Shown: positions 22,144 to 34,592 of the stretch, piece by piece
How positions within the stretch are numbered: position 1 is the stretch's first letter
Layout: the number at the start of each line of letters is the position of its first letter
Origin: Costus lasius
Taxonomy: Eukaryota > Streptophyta > Magnoliopsida > Zingiberales > Costaceae
Assembly (NCBI GenBank): GCA_027563935.2
Contig: CM050449.1
Location: 76,008,556-76,072,555 of the forward strand
Reading direction: 5' to 3'
Length of the DNA stretch: 64,000 bases
The notes under the pieces: generated by a model
The model's input: the letters and a program-made list of their open reading frames with translations, nothing else
The model's database searches: none
Told to the model about the DNA's origin: nothing
Translations under genes and position numbers: made by a program

Positions 22144-24142
22144 TGATGTAGGACGGAAGCGTGTGACAATGCTACTAATTAAGAACATGAAATTTTACTA
22201 ATTAAAATACTACTAATTAAAAAATCAATTTATTTATTCATCAAAACTTCATAAAGCAACCAGAATTCCAGGACTATAGAAATAATAAGTTAAGAAAAGT
22301 AGCCCTGTCAAATAATGGGTTCCAATTATCTAATATTCAAACTAAATGAACCGCATTGTAGAACTAAATTAGTTCTTATGAATCAATCAAAATTTGGGAT
22401 TCCGGATCTTTCATGCGAGTAAGATATCTGCAACAAAATAGTTAATCAGATCAGACAATAAATCAGTGCAGGAATTGTATCAGATATCAATTTTTGCTAG
22501 GCTTCCTAAGTTGATCTGTTGAATTTGGGCTCACATCTTCTGGTCCAAATGAAAGAACAATATGAGAGCTTCCTAATCATTCCAAAGTTAAAGATTTATA
22601 GTGCATCAGCTTCTTAAAGTTCCTGCACAAACAATACTAATCAGATTAGATTTGAAAAAACAAGTGCAGGAATTAATCGATTATCAACAGTTCCTATGCC
22701 TCTGGGGTTGATCTGATGATTCTTTAATGGAGCCAAGTTATCTGATCTGCAGAGTGAAACCTGTTCTTCATGATCGTATCAGAGATCAGGGGTTCTGTCA
22801 CATCCAAGCACGTTGAATTCCTGCAAGAAGAAGCTTAATCTGTTAAGTTTTAAAGTAGAGAAGATAAACAGGAGATAAGGGAGTCTAGAAAACAGAGGGA
22901 TGGAGGCAAGCGCCGATCAACGGCGCTCGGACTTGGATCATCTGTCGGCGGCGTAGAGTCGAGATGGAATGATGTTGAATACGTCGGAGCACCGACGAGA
23001 GGTGGCGGAGGAGGCGAGGACGGCATCCGAGTATAGGCGGAAGCGGAGAAGCGGATGTTAAACCGAACAGGGGAAGTGCGGGATCGGAGCAGGGATCGTC
23101 GGCGTTCGTCTTGTGGTGCACGATCGCCAGAACTGCTACGTCTGGAGGTTGATATGATTGATGACAGGGCATGGCCGGAGTTTCGGGGCGGATGGTGGCC
23201 GGTCGGAGGAGAAAGATGGTGAAAGGCGGCACTAGGGCGGAAACTGGGCGGAAACAGGGGAACACGTCTATGTTTCGATTCCAGCGATCGCTGCGGCTGA
23301 TGGACGGATCCCGGAGGCGGACAGTTCTTCACGGGACGGAGGTGTGGTGGCTAAAGTTTTGGAGTGATCCGACGGCTGGATCGTCGGCGGCGTGGTTGCA
23401 AACTTTCGAAGATCTGGGAGTTGAAGTTGCAGGGAAATAGAGGAGGGTTGGAGGAGGAAGAAGATGGTAGAGAAGAGAGTAAAAAGGAGGGGCTCGGCCC
23501 TAGAAGGAGAAGAGAACGGAGAGCATCCGATAGAAGATGAATTATACTAGAAGAAAACTACTTCATTAAGCTAAATCATCAAATCTCTTGTCTATTACAA
23601 TAGTTTATGCGAGAGATACATATAAGCAGAGGTTTGGAGACATTGTAGGCGAGAGTTAAAGAGATGTTGCAGCTTCCTTCTTTGATTGCAGTAGATAGAC
23701 GTTGGAGGTGTTTCCATTGTTGGCTACGAGCATTGCAAGGTTCCAGCGTTGAAGATGAACATTATGAGAAAGGGACGTTGGTATTTCCTTTGTTGGCTAG
23801 CTACTGCGTGAAGCTTGGCGTTGACTTGGCCTCTATTTGTTGATTTGGAGCAGGCGCATCTTGATGTAGCTGGGATGGCATATATGCAGCATCTTCATAT
23901 GAACGTTAGATTGATGAGATCCCTTGATTGGCTTGATTTGAAGCGATTGGCTGATTTGCAACATCTTCTTATTTGGTAAATGAGCTTGGTTGAATATCTC
24001 TTGGAGTGCTTGACATAGTTCTTTTATTGTGCTAGCTTTAGGGGTTGAGCTTGCTAGCTTATTTGTGACCCTCCAGGCCTTTGACTAGGGTACTCGTAAA
24101 CTCCACTTGTAGCTTCTTGGCCTGTGGTCCCTGCCTCCATCA
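22144..24142 (-). mobile_element. Solo LTR K (1999 bp) inserted in relic F
   Basis: Bounded by TGATGTAGG on the left and CCTCCATCA on the right, giving TG...CA ends, and flanked by the 5-bp direct repeat CCATC (22139-22143 and 24143-24147). No internal coding region, PBS or second LTR is seen, so it is most simply a solo LTR. The orientation is inferred from the CGCTTCCGTCCTACATCA end on the minus strand. A GC-rich section at 22900-23520 holds long but spurious Pro/Ser/Arg-rich open frames. Confidence 0.72.
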
Positions 24143-24147
24143 CCATC

Positions 24148-24613
24148 TTTTGTACTACTTGACATTAATATTCATGTATATAATTCTAACATTGTTGTTA
24201 TTATGCTAGGTTTACATCTGTGTCTTTTGTACATCTGCATGATAATATACCTAGAGATAGATTTTGTCTGGGCTTCAACTTATATCCCCAGTCAAGTACT
24301 TGAGTGGATAAGGGACTGCTCTGGTACATATGAGACTAGTATATGAGCTGGTTAGGCATATAGTGCTAATGCAAATATATGGGTATATCAGTGGTGGATA
24401 TACTAGATTGACCGCTGTGAGACTCTAATGTGGTGTCACAAGTTCACCTCATAAGTGACAAGAGTTGCATTGATCCCTTGACTTGAGGTCATTTATCCTT
24501 CTATATGGTTATGGACATACTCTGATACAACCTAGCATCTTACCGTAGTTGGGAGGTTATAACAATTTTTATTGGGTATATCACGACTTATATGAGAAAA
24601 TCAATGGACAGAC
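24148..24613 (+). repeat. 3' LTR of relic F, continuation (truncated)
   Basis: Resumes the E-type LTR after solo LTR K. TTGACATTAATATTCATG through CAATGGACAGAC aligns with about 41230-41680 of LTR E. Homology then ends, so the 3' two thirds of the LTR are missing. Confidence 0.8.
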
Positions 24614-25239
24614 TTTGCACATAACTTTGATGAAGATCCATTGGCTACGTTGTTGGTGGTGGTTGCAGTAGGGTAGCATGATTTTGGAAAAGCGTAGGCG
24701 TGGCAAAAGGGAAGAGATGGAGGGAGGCTGTGGTGATGAATGAACGAGAAAGGGGAAATGGAATGGTGGAGATGGGAAGGCAGGGTAGATGATGGTGGCA
24801 TGCAGATGGTGACAAGTGGTAGCCATGAGCCGCATAATTGATCAAACCCTAACGAGTTAGAATTGGTGCAGGGGAGACAAGCTTGCACTAGTTGTTTAAA
24901 AGAAATTTTCATTCAATAAAACTTGAATTGTATTAAAAATACCTAATAAGACTACTCATCCATCAAACCACTTTGTAATAGTCGAGTATTCTGTCAAGCC
25001 TATCGTGAATGTTAAGTCCACCCATTTTTATCCTGCATTAGTTTAACTCTTTCTGTGAAGAGCATAGGATTGCTCATCAAAGAACAATCCCTTACACTCC
25101 TCAACACAATTGCTTAGCATAAAGGAAAAAAATAGGCCTTTAGGAGATGTGATATGTGCTTATGATTGCAAACTTGCATAATAATTTACAGGGAGAAGCA
25201 ATTTTGATTGCAAGCCATAATTATAATGAAATTTCTTTT
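24614..25239. other. Unassigned DNA
   Basis: No recognisable gene, RNA or element terminus. A minus-strand Pro/His/Ser-rich open frame (24581-24912, several frames) looks like low-complexity sequence rather than a protein. Confidence 0.5.
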
Positions 25240-25790
25240 AAAAAAACTACATGTTTCTCCTTATGAATTATGACATGGACAAAAACCAAATCTAAATTAT
25301 CTTGAAGTGTAGGGTGTATTGCCTTTTATAAGGTTCTTGACCCTCAAAGGACCAAACTTGGACCAAGAGGGAAAAAGAGTGTATTTGTTGGTTATGCACA
25401 TAATTATAAAGCTTATAGGTTACTTGATTTATAGTCTAATGTTATAGTCAAATGTATTCATGCTGAATTCATAGAAAATAAATTTACATATGATTCATCT
25501 TGTGCAACATCATTCTTCAACTCCAAATACAAATAATTCTATGAGTATGCATACTATTGAAAATAGTAAAAGCTTGGGTTCCAAATTTGTTGATGAACCT
25601 GTAAGGAGCCAAAGAATTCAAAAAGAAAAAAAAAGTCTATATCCTAATTTTATTTTTCTTGTTGAAGGAAAGAGAGAGAAATTCCATAAAATATCAATTT
25701 TATTTAATATTGAAGGTGATCCTAGGACATATGAAGAAGCCATGTCTTTTAGAGAAGCAGCCTATTGGAAACAAGTTGTAAATAATTAAA
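25240..25790 (+). pseudogene. Copia remnant J (integrase C-terminus to RT start)
   Basis: A broken reading shows SPYELW, then GCIAFYKVLDPQRTKLGPR, FVGYAHNYKAYRL, a RSQRIQKEKK linker and DPRTYEEAMSFREAAYWK. This is the usual order of integrase end, linker and start of RT in copia polyproteins of a lineage different from A, B and F. There are internal stops and frame changes. The catalytic RT core is absent because the sequence diverges after 25790. The segment 25490-25789 is still open for 99 codons but is only a piece. Confidence 0.8.
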
Positions 25791-26618
25791 TGGACTTCAT
25801 TTTCCCTCATTTGGATCTAATAAACTATCTTTTCTTTTAAGGAGATGCTTAATCAACAATGTTTGCTAAGATTTGTTGATATTCTAAGTACTAATTTGGA
25901 GTAAGGCAATTAAGGCAAGAATATGAAGATGTATTTAATTGATTACTCTTGTTAGATATTAAACCATGTATTTGAAAGTTTGATGTATAATTTGTTGCAT
26001 ACTCTAATGGAAAGTATTGTAAATTAAAAGGAACTTTTTAGTTGTTAGACTTATGTTGGCATTCGTATATTGTGATGTTATGAAAGGTTGTTATACTTTG
26101 GTTATAGTATTAAGGTGTAGTAATTGTACTTTTTCGTGACACCTTTTTCTTGTCTATTAGAATGAATTCGTTTCATTCTTTCTAGTCATGGAAACAAGAA
26201 GTGGTTGAGATTTCAATAAAGCTTTGTTGTATCCTAAATGAAGACTTAATACTGAATCCTCAAAGAAGAGCTAATATCTTCTTAAAGAAAGTGCTTTTCA
26301 CACATCAAAGCCTCTGATTTTTTAACATCTTCAGGTGTTTAATATTGATTTAACTTATACAAGAGTCTGGATTTTTTTTCTAAAAATAGACTTCAAGTTC
26401 TGTCTTTCTAAACTACTCTTCTATTTTTTTTTAATTTTTTGTTTTATTAATTTAAATATTTGATTATAAATTTTTTATAATAACATAAGATGAATATTTA
26501 TTTTCTATTTAAATAAAATTATTAACTAACAAATTTTAGTATTTTGTATTAATTATAGTTATATTACTAGATGTAATTGGCGAGCATTCTACAGTTGTGG
26601 AAAAATAAAGATGGCGAG
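25791..26618. other. AT-rich DNA without recognised features
   Basis: Very AT-rich, especially 26330-26580 with runs such as TTTTTTTTAATTTTTTG. I see no gene, LTR end or RNA. Confidence 0.6.
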
Positions 26619-27196
26619 TGTCACGCCCAATTTCTATTTTTCCTCCATGTAAGCAAATCGCCTCTTACTGTGTGCCAATGAATTAAAGTTTTATCCCAAA
26701 TCATGATTTTGACCAAAGTCAAAATCCCTCGCTGTGCAAAAATCACGCTCGCTGCTCGAACTCCTTTTCCCCGATTTGACTTGGTCAAAACCGCGTCCGT
26801 GTCACCGTCTCGAAGCGAACGCCAGCAACAGTGTCGCGAGCTCGTCTTCCTCGCGAGAACGGCACCGCCTGCGTCCGTTCTCGCCGCCGGTTCTCGTCGC
26901 CGGAGGGAAAAGGCGTGATGGTAGGAGGAAGGTCGCTGCCTCCTCCTGAGCCCAACGTCGTCGCGGCCAGAAGCGTCGCCGCCTGGATCGTCGTTCGTCG
27001 ACACGTGTGGTGAAGGAGGGGAACGACGCCGCCGGAGAAGACAAATAGTGGAGAAGGGAAAACTTCACTCTATTCTCTAATAGCAGTTACAAAACCCTCC
27101 TCTCAAGTGCTCTCTCCACGATCTCTCTTTCAGTTCTCTCTCGTTCTTCTTCTCTTGTCGCTACTCTCATCGGCAGCATACTCTGCCGCCGCTTAT

Positions 27197-29793
27197 TGTA
27201 ACGCCCCTCGATACTTAACCCCGAATCGCACGCGGAAATCATACGAGGAACGTCACGAGAAATAAAACCGAACGCCAAGATCATACTACTAACGGAGCTA
27301 GGGAATAAAAGATCTGAAAATTTATACAAAAATCCGGCAGCATGTATGCGTACATACAAGGTCGGGAAAATTCCCATACATGTACATGCTGTACTGATTC
27401 ATAACAACAAGTAATTTCAACTTATATAATACTAAACATAACCGAATCAGTTCACAACTCCGTACTATACATATACGGAGACAAAATCTCATATCACAGC
27501 AGACTGAACATAAAATCCCATCAAAACGATGAAAATACCACAACCGAAATCTTATAACAAAATGGGCCTAAGCCCTCACATGTAACCAGAATATAGTATC
27601 CATCATCCAAAAACAAAGTATAACTAATACAGGCACGCAGGCCCCAGATAACGGAGTCACGATACAAGTATTCAAATACAACCGAAATCTTTTACAAGGT
27701 CCATATCACAAAGCCCAAAGCTTCGTCAAGCTACTCATATCTCAAGGTGCATAACGCTGTATCAATCACGGTCTCTCACCTGTAGATATTAGAGGGGGTG
27801 AGCTAACAGCTCCGCAAGTGAGAACCCTATGAAACCCCTCCATTAATACATTCAAAAGTAGCATGTAAGGTTTTTCAAAACATTTACCAAGTGCAATTAT
27901 CAAATATCAAAATCAAATACGAATAAGAACACAAACTTACAAAACAATCCACATGGCGAAATCAAATCATAATACAACGAAACCAAAATAGAAACTCACA
28001 TATCACATGGCAAAGCAGAGCACACAAGTAGACGCACATCCAATCCTAACATGTCCGAATCCAGAACAGAACGAAATGACCACAAAGGTCCGACCCTTCC
28101 CTCGTCAGGGCTCAGAGAATGCATGCATGCCAAACAGTAGGGGAGGAATCAGGAGGTGGCCCCCGTCTAGCTAAGACGTGGCACGCTGATCTCCATCTAC
28201 CCACTCAGACAATGTGGTAAATCAAGAGGTGGCCCCCGCCAAGTCACGGCGTGGCACTTTGTTTCCCCACATTGGTCACACAGCAGTCAGAGAGTTCAAG
28301 AGGTGGCCCTCGCTTACCAGTAGCGTGGCACTTTGTCTCTCTTATGCTAAACTAATCACATCTGTGAAGGAAGATCAAGTGGTGGCCCCCGCCTGACCAA
28401 GGCGTGACACTTTGCCTCACTTCACAACATCTCCAGGGTCACACATAATGGACATGACTTATGCCACACACTTATAGCAAGAGACTAACACCCGGATATC
28501 ATTCACCACTCGAAATTAATTAAACAGCATAAATGTCTTAGACAGGGTAGTCCGTAAGTTTCATGCAATAAGGTTAGGAAGATACCATGCTAAGTTCTCG
28601 ACAAATGTTTCCATACAGGTATAATGTGTTAATCCTAGATTTCATGCAATTAGATTGTAACATCTATATTCTAGGTTATCAAACAGAATTTACAAACATT
28701 GCACACATTACCATCACTTAATTTCAAGAGAACGATTACACTTGTAACTATGCATAGAAAATTCCTAAAATTAGGCAAAAATCATATTTAAGCACCATAT
28801 AAACTCAATTACATGAATAACAGCTTTGCCCCAAAAGTTAACTGAACATTGACCAAAATACCCCTAGGGTAAATTTCGGCCAGCATGAATTAAGGCTCCA
28901 AAAATAGCAGAAAATTCATGATAAATTCCCTCATACTTCTAATTTCATGAATCCTAAGTTTTCCCCAAAAGTTAGCATGAAATTTCATCAATTTAGGGCA
29001 TGGGCGCATGTCATACTCTAGGGTTTTTCATGAATACATCATACAATCAAATTGAAGCTCAAGATCATGATCACTCATCCTCATAAGACATCTAATCAAG
29101 TAAAGAACGAAAAGCCCTATGATTAGAGCCCCTAAATCTGATTTTCGAAACTTCAATTGGGTGATCACGGTTTCATGGTAAGCTACTCGTTTTTCCATCA
29201 CAAAGCAAGAAAACATGTCAAGGGAAAGATCATATAATCGGATTACAAGTAACATAGGATTTCCACTCGCCTTGAGGATGATTTGCAAGCAAATCGTGAG
29301 CAAAGAGGCTTGTTTGAAGCTCCCACACGTCGCCGCTGTCCACCTCGCCGGAAAACCAAGCGCCGCCGCCGGAACCTCGCCGGAAAGGAGCTGGACGAAA
29401 GGGGAAGGCGCGGCTGCAAATCGTCCACGAGAGTCCACGAGAGGGAGAGGAAAAATCGTAAGGGTCGGCTAGGGTTAGGATGAAAATCGGAAACAACTTA
29501 AGTGATGCCAAGTCACTTAAGTGAAATCTGCATTTAATCTGTATACTCACATAATAAGGGGGCGCCCACATACCTAACACAAAGACTGGGCTGGAACTCT
29601 GGTAGCCAGGCCAACACACACAGGAGAGGTCTCAGGTTCAAGACTCCTCCACAGCAACTTATTTTTGCCCTGCAGGAGAATAATTTCCCCTTAGCCAAAA
29701 ATCCCACCAACAAGGTTAATAAACACCTGATTATAGATAATTAAAATGAGTCACATACCGAGGTTTAATACATCAAAATTCTCGGGTTTTACA
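27197..29793 (-). repeat. 3' LTR of element G
   Basis: 2597 bp. On the minus strand it starts TGTAAAACCCGAGAATTTTG and ends GGGGCGTTACA. It differs from the 5' copy by a direct duplication of GTCCACGAGA at 29423-29442. A possible TATA element (TATTATATAAG, minus strand, about 27423-27433) lies some 230 bp from the LTR end. Confidence 0.95.
28150..28425. repeat. Four-copy minisatellite in LTR G
   Basis: AAGAGGTGGCCCCCGCC followed by a GGCGTGGCACTTTG half recurs at GGTGGC positions 28155, 28228, 28302 and 28381, spacings 73, 74 and 79 bp. The same array is present in the other LTR at about 35546-35821. It lies in U3 of the minus-oriented LTR. Confidence 0.85.
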
Positions 29794-29812
29794 TCCTCTC
29801 TTCCTTAAAAGG
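29794..29812 (-). other. Polypurine tract of element G
   Basis: Minus-strand TTTAAGGAAGAGAGGA abuts the TGTAAAAC start of the 3' LTR and follows the polyprotein stop. It is the expected plus-strand primer. Confidence 0.8.
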
Positions 29813-29822
29813 CTTTAGTCCT

Positions 29823-32800
29823 CTAAAGCAAATCGGGAGCAGATTCAAATAAATGTGGGTAATCCTTTCTCATATCGGTTTCCAACTCCCAAGTAGCTTC
29901 TTCCACGGACTGATTTCCCCAAATAACTTTCACTAGAGGTATCACCTTGCTTCGAAGGACTTTCTCTTTTCTATCCACAATCTTAAGTGGCCTTTCAACA
30001 TAAGTCAGATTTTCATCAATTTGCAAAGGTGTGGAATCCAAGATATGTGACGGGTCATGACAATACTTCCTAAGCACGGATACGTGAAACACGCTGTGTA
30101 GATGCTCCAAGGATGGCGGTAAGGCTAATCGGTAAGCAACCGGTCCAACCCTCTCGATGATATCAAACGGACCCACATATCTAGGGCTTAATTTCCCTTT
30201 CTTTCCGAATCGCATCACACCTTTTGTAGGAGAAACCTTAACAAATACATGTTCTCCCACCATGAATTCCAGAGGTCTCCTTCTCACATCAGCGTAGCTT
30301 TTCTGCCTATCCTGTGCAGCCTTTAGCTTTTCTTGAATAATCTTTACTTTATCTGTGGCTTCCTGCACAGCATCAGACTGGAGCAAGGTTCTATCACCTA
30401 CCTCCTCCCAACTCAAGGGGGTTCTGCATCTTCTTCCGTACAATGCCTCGTACGGGGCCATCTGGATACTAGAGTGGTAACTATTGTTGTAAGTAAACTC
30501 AATCAGGGCTAAGTCTCTGTCCCACTCACCATGCCAATCAATGATATAAGATCTCAACAAGTCCTCCAATGTCTGTATGGTCCTCTCAGTCTGCCCATCA
30601 GACTGCGGGTGATATGCAGTGCTAAAACTGAGCTTGGTGCCCAAATCTTCCTGAAGCTTCTTCCAAAACCGAGATAAGAACCTGGAATCGCGGTCAGATA
30701 CAATATCTACCGGAACACCATGCAATCTCACAATCTCGTCAATGTACAACCTGGCAAGCCTCTCCAAAGGATAAGTCATCCTGATAGGCAAAAAGTGGGC
30801 GGACTTAGTGAGTCTGTCCACGATAACCCAAATAGCATCGTGCCCATTTCTGGTCCGGGGTAATCCACAGACAAAGTCCATGCTGATATTTTCCCACTTC
30901 CACAGAGGAATCTGAAGTGGTTGGAGGGATCCACCCGGTCTCTGATGCTCGGCTTTAACCGTCTGGCATGTCAAACATCTAGCCACAAACTGTGCCACAT
31001 CACTCTTCATCCCTTGCCACCAGAAACTTTTCTTCAGGTCCTGATACATTCTGGTACTACCAGGGTGAATAGAATACTTAGAACTGTGGCCTTCAGCTAA
31101 AATCTCTTGTCTCAACTTAGGGTCCTCAGGGACACAGACCCTTCCATGGAACCTAAGCAAACCATCTGTGGATAGGTTGAAATCCTCAATCAATCCCATC
31201 TCCAGTTTTTCTTTCCATTTCAAAATTTCAGGATCCACCAACTGTGCTTTGCTCAACTTTTGCAAAATATCAGACTCAACTCTAAGTGCAGCAACAAAAC
31301 ACTTATTACCACGAGGTGTCACATCCAATCGAAGTCTACTGAACTCATCAAGCAAGCGCCACTCCTGCACAAGAAGTGCAGCCACAGAAGTCACAGGCCG
31401 CCTGCTCAATGCGTCTGCAACCACATTTGCCTTACCCTCCTGGTAGTGAATAGTAAAATCATAATCTTTGATCAGTTCCATCCACCGCCGTTGCCGCATG
31501 TTGAGTTCTTTCTGGGTAAATATGTATTTGAGGCTCTGATGGTCGGTGTATAAATCAAAAGTCTGACCCAGCAGATAATGACGCCAAATCTTCAATGCAA
31601 ACACCACTGCAGCCAACTCCAAGTCATGGGTAGGGTAGTTGGACTCGTATTCTTTTAACTGTCTGGAAGCATAGGCAACCACCTTACCATGCTGCATGAG
31701 TACACAGCCCAAACCTTTGCCAGAGGCATCCGTGTACACAGTGAAACCTTCACCGCCACTAGGTATAGTGAGAATCGGTGCACTAGTCAAACGCTTCTTC
31801 AGCTCGAGGAAACTTTCCTCGCACTTGGCATCCCAGATGAAATCAGCATTCTTCCTGGTCAACTTTGTTAAAGGGCCCGCCAGCTTGGAAAACCCTTCAA
31901 CAAATCTGCGGTAGTAACCTGCTAAGCCCAAGAAACTTCGAATCTCAAATGTATTGGTTGGTCTTCCCCAGCTAATAATAGCCTCTACCTTAGCTGGATC
32001 CACAGACACACCCTGTCCAGATATCACATGTCCCAAAAAGTTAATCTCCTCCAACCAGAACTCGCATTTACTGGCCTTGGCATACAACCTTTTACTTCTC
32101 AGAATTTCCATCACCTTGCGTAAGTCCTGCGCGTGATCTTGAGCACTCCGCGAGTAAACCAAAATGTCATCGATAAATACAACCACGCATTTATCCAGGA
32201 GATGGTGAAACACCCTATTCATAAGATCCATAAAGACAGCAGGGGCATTCGTTAGTCCAAAAGGCATAACTAAAAATTCATAATGCCCATACCTTGTCCT
32301 GAATGCTGTCTTAACTACATCCTCCTCTCTGACCTTCAGCTGATAATACCCAGACCTTAAGTCAATCTTGGAGAAGACAGTAGCGCCCTGTAACTGATCG
32401 AAGAGATCATCAATACGGGGCAGAGGGTACTTGTTCTTAATTGTTACCTGGTTCAGCTGACGGTAATCGATGCACATTCTCAGTGATCCGTCCTTCTTCT
32501 TTACAAACAACACAGGCGCTCCCCAAGGAGACGCGCTAGGCCTGATGTACCCTTTTTCTAGCAATTCTTCAAGCTGTTTCTTCAACTCAGCCAATTCAGA
32601 GGTGGCCATGCGGTAAGGGGCTTTAGAGATTGGGGCAGTGCCAGGTATCAAGTCAATACTGAATTCCACTTCCCGGTCAGGTGGTAACCCAGATAACTCA
32701 TCAGAAAATACATCTGGGAATTCATTCACTACAGGTGCATAAGCCAAATCAGGTACAGGTTCATCCTGAACCTTTACATGTGCCAAGTAGCCTTTACAGC

Positions 32801-34436
32801 CGCTAGCCAATAACTTTTGAGCATGCAGGAAAGAGATCACATGTAACCCCTGATCTGCAATCAAACCTTTGATATGCAATTGGTGACCATCACTCAAATT
32901 CAGAGTCACCAACTTTTCAAAACAATCTAGGGTGGCATGATAAGAGGACAACCAGTCCATCCCTAATATCACATCATAGTCAAGCATGTCAAGCAATATC
33001 AAATCAACAAACAAGTCATATTCCTCTATCCTAAGCATGCAATCAGGATAAAGCACATCTGTTACCAGGGAATCACCCATAGGGGTGCAGACAGATATAG
33101 CACAATCAAGAGTCTCAGGTGCCACAGGCAAATAACGAACAAAATGAACTGATACGAAAGAGAGATTGGCACCAGGATCAAATAAAACACGTGCTAACTG
33201 ATCGAAAACAAAAAGAGTACCTTCCACAACTGACTTGGAAGCCCTGGCATCCTTCTCAGCAATAGCATATACTCGAGTCTGCACCGTGGGCTTATCAGCA
33301 CCCTGAGATGAAGACTTTAGCTGTGGGCAGTCTTTGATACGGTGTCCGGCCTTACCACACTTGAAACAAGCCCCTGACTTCTTATAGCAGTCCTTGATCT
33401 CGTGACCACTGCTTCCACAATGATAGCACTTTCTGCCTTCCACGGTATCACCTCGGGCAGATTTAAAATTCTTCTGATAGGGAGGATGCCTACCTTTCTT
33501 ATCCTTGTGCTTATATTGTTTCTTTTCATGACTCTGGGGAACTGGAGCGGCAGTCTCCACAACAGGGGTTGGGGCAATCACCACTGCCTGCTCAGAAATT
33601 GACCTCTCCACTGTGAGAGCCCTCTCTAAAACCTCAGCATAGGTCTCTAGATGCAGTGCCACAATCCGATCTCTGATATCTTTTCTCAAACCCCTCTGAA
33701 ACTTCCTGGCCCTTAGTTCCTCAGTGCTGACCAAATGGGGAGCATACTTGGACAACTGGGTGAACATGATATCATATTGAGCCACAGAAAGGTCACCCTG
33801 CACCAGGTGGATAAACTCCACCTCCTTCTCTTCATTCATGCTAGGTGGAAAGTACTTGTCATTAAATTTCCTCATGAAGTAAACCCAGTCTACATTATCC
33901 CCTTTTTCAGTTGCTAGCCTCTCAACTCCTTTCCACCATATCTCGGCATTCCCTTTCAGCATATATACTGACAGGCACAGTTTATCCTCTTCACTACTTC
34001 GCATCACCGCAAAAATCTTATCTAGGTCAGCAAGCCAGTCCTCAGCTGCTCTAGGCCCTGGGCTCCCATAAAAAGCTGGAGGGTTCATACGCTGAAATTC
34101 CTTCACCAGTTGAGCATACCTCTTATGCCCATTCTCCTGAGAACTCCCCACATTCTCCTTCTCAGCCGACTGTGGCTGGGAATGAGACTGGGACTGCATC
34201 TGCTGCTGCATTTGCTGGTGAAATTCTTGTTGCTGATCGCGGTTCTGCTGCAGGAGTTGCTGCTGAAACTCCTGATGCTGCTCACGCTGCTCTCTCATCA
34301 TCTGTTGCTGTTCTTGCATAACCTGAGCCTGCTGCTGAATGAGGGCACCCTGTTGTTGTATCATACCACTCATAGACTCCAAAGCCCTCATAAAGCCAGC
34401 CATCTGATCATCAGCATTACCCTTGGGTCGCACCAT
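29823..34436 (-). CDS. Gypsy Gag-Pol polyprotein of element G (1537 aa, chromovirus)
   Basis: Complete Ty3/gypsy polyprotein. The N-terminus has a long Gln-rich coiled-coil-like stretch (residues about 25-95), then the retrotransposon Gag domain. Two CCHC zinc knuckles start at C337 and about C356. The protease active site reads FDPGANLSF with D420, where DSG is more usual. Reverse transcriptase has YPLPRIDD and the catalytic FIDD at 754-757. RNase H has YTDASGKG (D903) and YTDHQSLKY. Integrase has the HHCC zinc region and catalytic D1187, D1248 and E1284, spaced D-x60-D-x35-E. The C-terminus carries a chromodomain-like segment ([23 protein letters not shown]) that in chromoviruses directs insertion to heterochromatin. 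The ATG at 34436 gives the normal family start (MVRPKG). There are no stops or frameshifts. Confidence 0.97.
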   Translation of the reverse strand: MVRPKGNADDQMAGFMRALESMSGMIQQQGALIQQQAQVMQEQQQMMREQREQHQEFQQQLLQQNRDQQQEFHQQMQQQMQSQSHSQPQSAEKENVGSSQENGHKRYAQLVKEFQRMNPPAFYGSPGPRAAEDWLADLDKIFAVMRSSEEDKLCLSVYMLKGNAEIWWKGVERLATEKGDNVDWVYFMRKFNDKYFPPSMNEEKEVEFIHLVQGDLSVAQYDIMFTQLSKYAPHLVSTEELRARKFQRGLRKDIRDRIVALHLETYAEVLERALTVERSISEQAVVIAPTPVVETAAPVPQSHEKKQYKHKDKKGRHPPYQKNFKSARGDTVEGRKCYHCGSSGHEIKDCYKKSGACFKCGKAGHRIKDCPQLKSSSQGADKPTVQTRVYAIAEKDARASKSVVEGTLFVFDQLARVLFDPGANLSFVSVHFVRYLPVAPETLDCAISVCTPMGDSLVTDVLYPDCMLRIEEYDLFVDLILLDMLDYDVILGMDWLSSYHATLDCFEKLVTLNLSDGHQLHIKGLIADQGLHVISFLHAQKLLASGCKGYLAHVKVQDEPVPDLAYAPVVNEFPDVFSDELSGLPPDREVEFSIDLIPGTAPISKAPYRMATSELAELKKQLEELLEKGYIRPSASPWGAPVLFVKKKDGSLRMCIDYRQLNQVTIKNKYPLPRIDDLFDQLQGATVFSKIDLRSGYYQLKVREEDVVKTAFRTRYGHYEFLVMPFGLTNAPAVFMDLMNRVFHHLLDKCVVVFIDDILVYSRSAQDHAQDLRKVMEILRSKRLYAKASKCEFWLEEINFLGHVISGQGVSVDPAKVEAIISWGRPTNTFEIRSFLGLAGYYRRFVEGFSKLAGPLTKLTRKNADFIWDAKCEESFLELKKRLTSAPILTIPSGGEGFTVYTDASGKGLGCVLMQHGKVVAYASRQLKEYESNYPTHDLELAAVVFALKIWRHYLLGQTFDLYTDHQSLKYIFTQKELNMRQRRWMELIKDYDFTIHYQEGKANVVADALSRRPVTSVAALLVQEWRLLDEFSRLRLDVTPRGNKCFVAALRVESDILQKLSKAQLVDPEILKWKEKLEMGLIEDFNLSTDGLLRFHGRVCVPEDPKLRQEILAEGHSSKYSIHPGSTRMYQDLKKSFWWQGMKSDVAQFVARCLTCQTVKAEHQRPGGSLQPLQIPLWKWENISMDFVCGLPRTRNGHDAIWVIVDRLTKSAHFLPIRMTYPLERLARLYIDEIVRLHGVPVDIVSDRDSRFLSRFWKKLQEDLGTKLSFSTAYHPQSDGQTERTIQTLEDLLRSYIIDWHGEWDRDLALIEFTYNNSYHSSIQMAPYEALYGRRCRTPLSWEEVGDRTLLQSDAVQEATDKVKIIQEKLKAAQDRQKSYADVRRRPLEFMVGEHVFVKVSPTKGVMRFGKKGKLSPRYVGPFDIIERVGPVAYRLALPPSLEHLHSVFHVSVLRKYCHDPSHILDSTPLQIDENLTYVERPLKIVDRKEKVLRSKVIPLVKVIWGNQSVEEATWELETDMRKDYPHLFESAPDLL

Positions 34437-34577
34437 TCTTACCTAGCAAAAACACCTTGCAAGTCAAGACAAACAATAATTTCCTTATCTTACTAGCAAC
34501 CAATTCCTTACTTGGTTTATTTCTATGCAATACACAAACAATGTTTTACTACCCAGATCTAATATTCGCTAGAAACT

Positions 34578-34590
34578 CCCTCTGATACCA
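34578..34590 (-). other. Primer-binding site of element G (initiator tRNA-Met)
   Basis: The plus strand reads CCCTCTGATACCA just left of the 5' LTR. On the minus strand this is TGGTATCAGAGGG, two bases after the LTR end. Confidence 0.9.
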
Positions 34591-34592
34591 TA

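Noticed and set aside
22850..23440. Long overlapping open frames (up to 160 codons) with Pro/Ser/Arg-rich products
   Set aside because: GC-rich part of solo LTR K. Frames are open on both strands at once and no domain is recognisable.
24581..24912. Minus-strand 103-codon His/Pro/Ser-rich frame
   Set aside because: Low-complexity composition, open in three overlapping frames, and overlaps the end of an LTR fragment.
26621..27068. GC-rich open frames of 88-127 codons on both strands
   Set aside because: They fall in the presumed R/U5 part of solo LTR H, have Arg-rich compositional products and no family resemblance.
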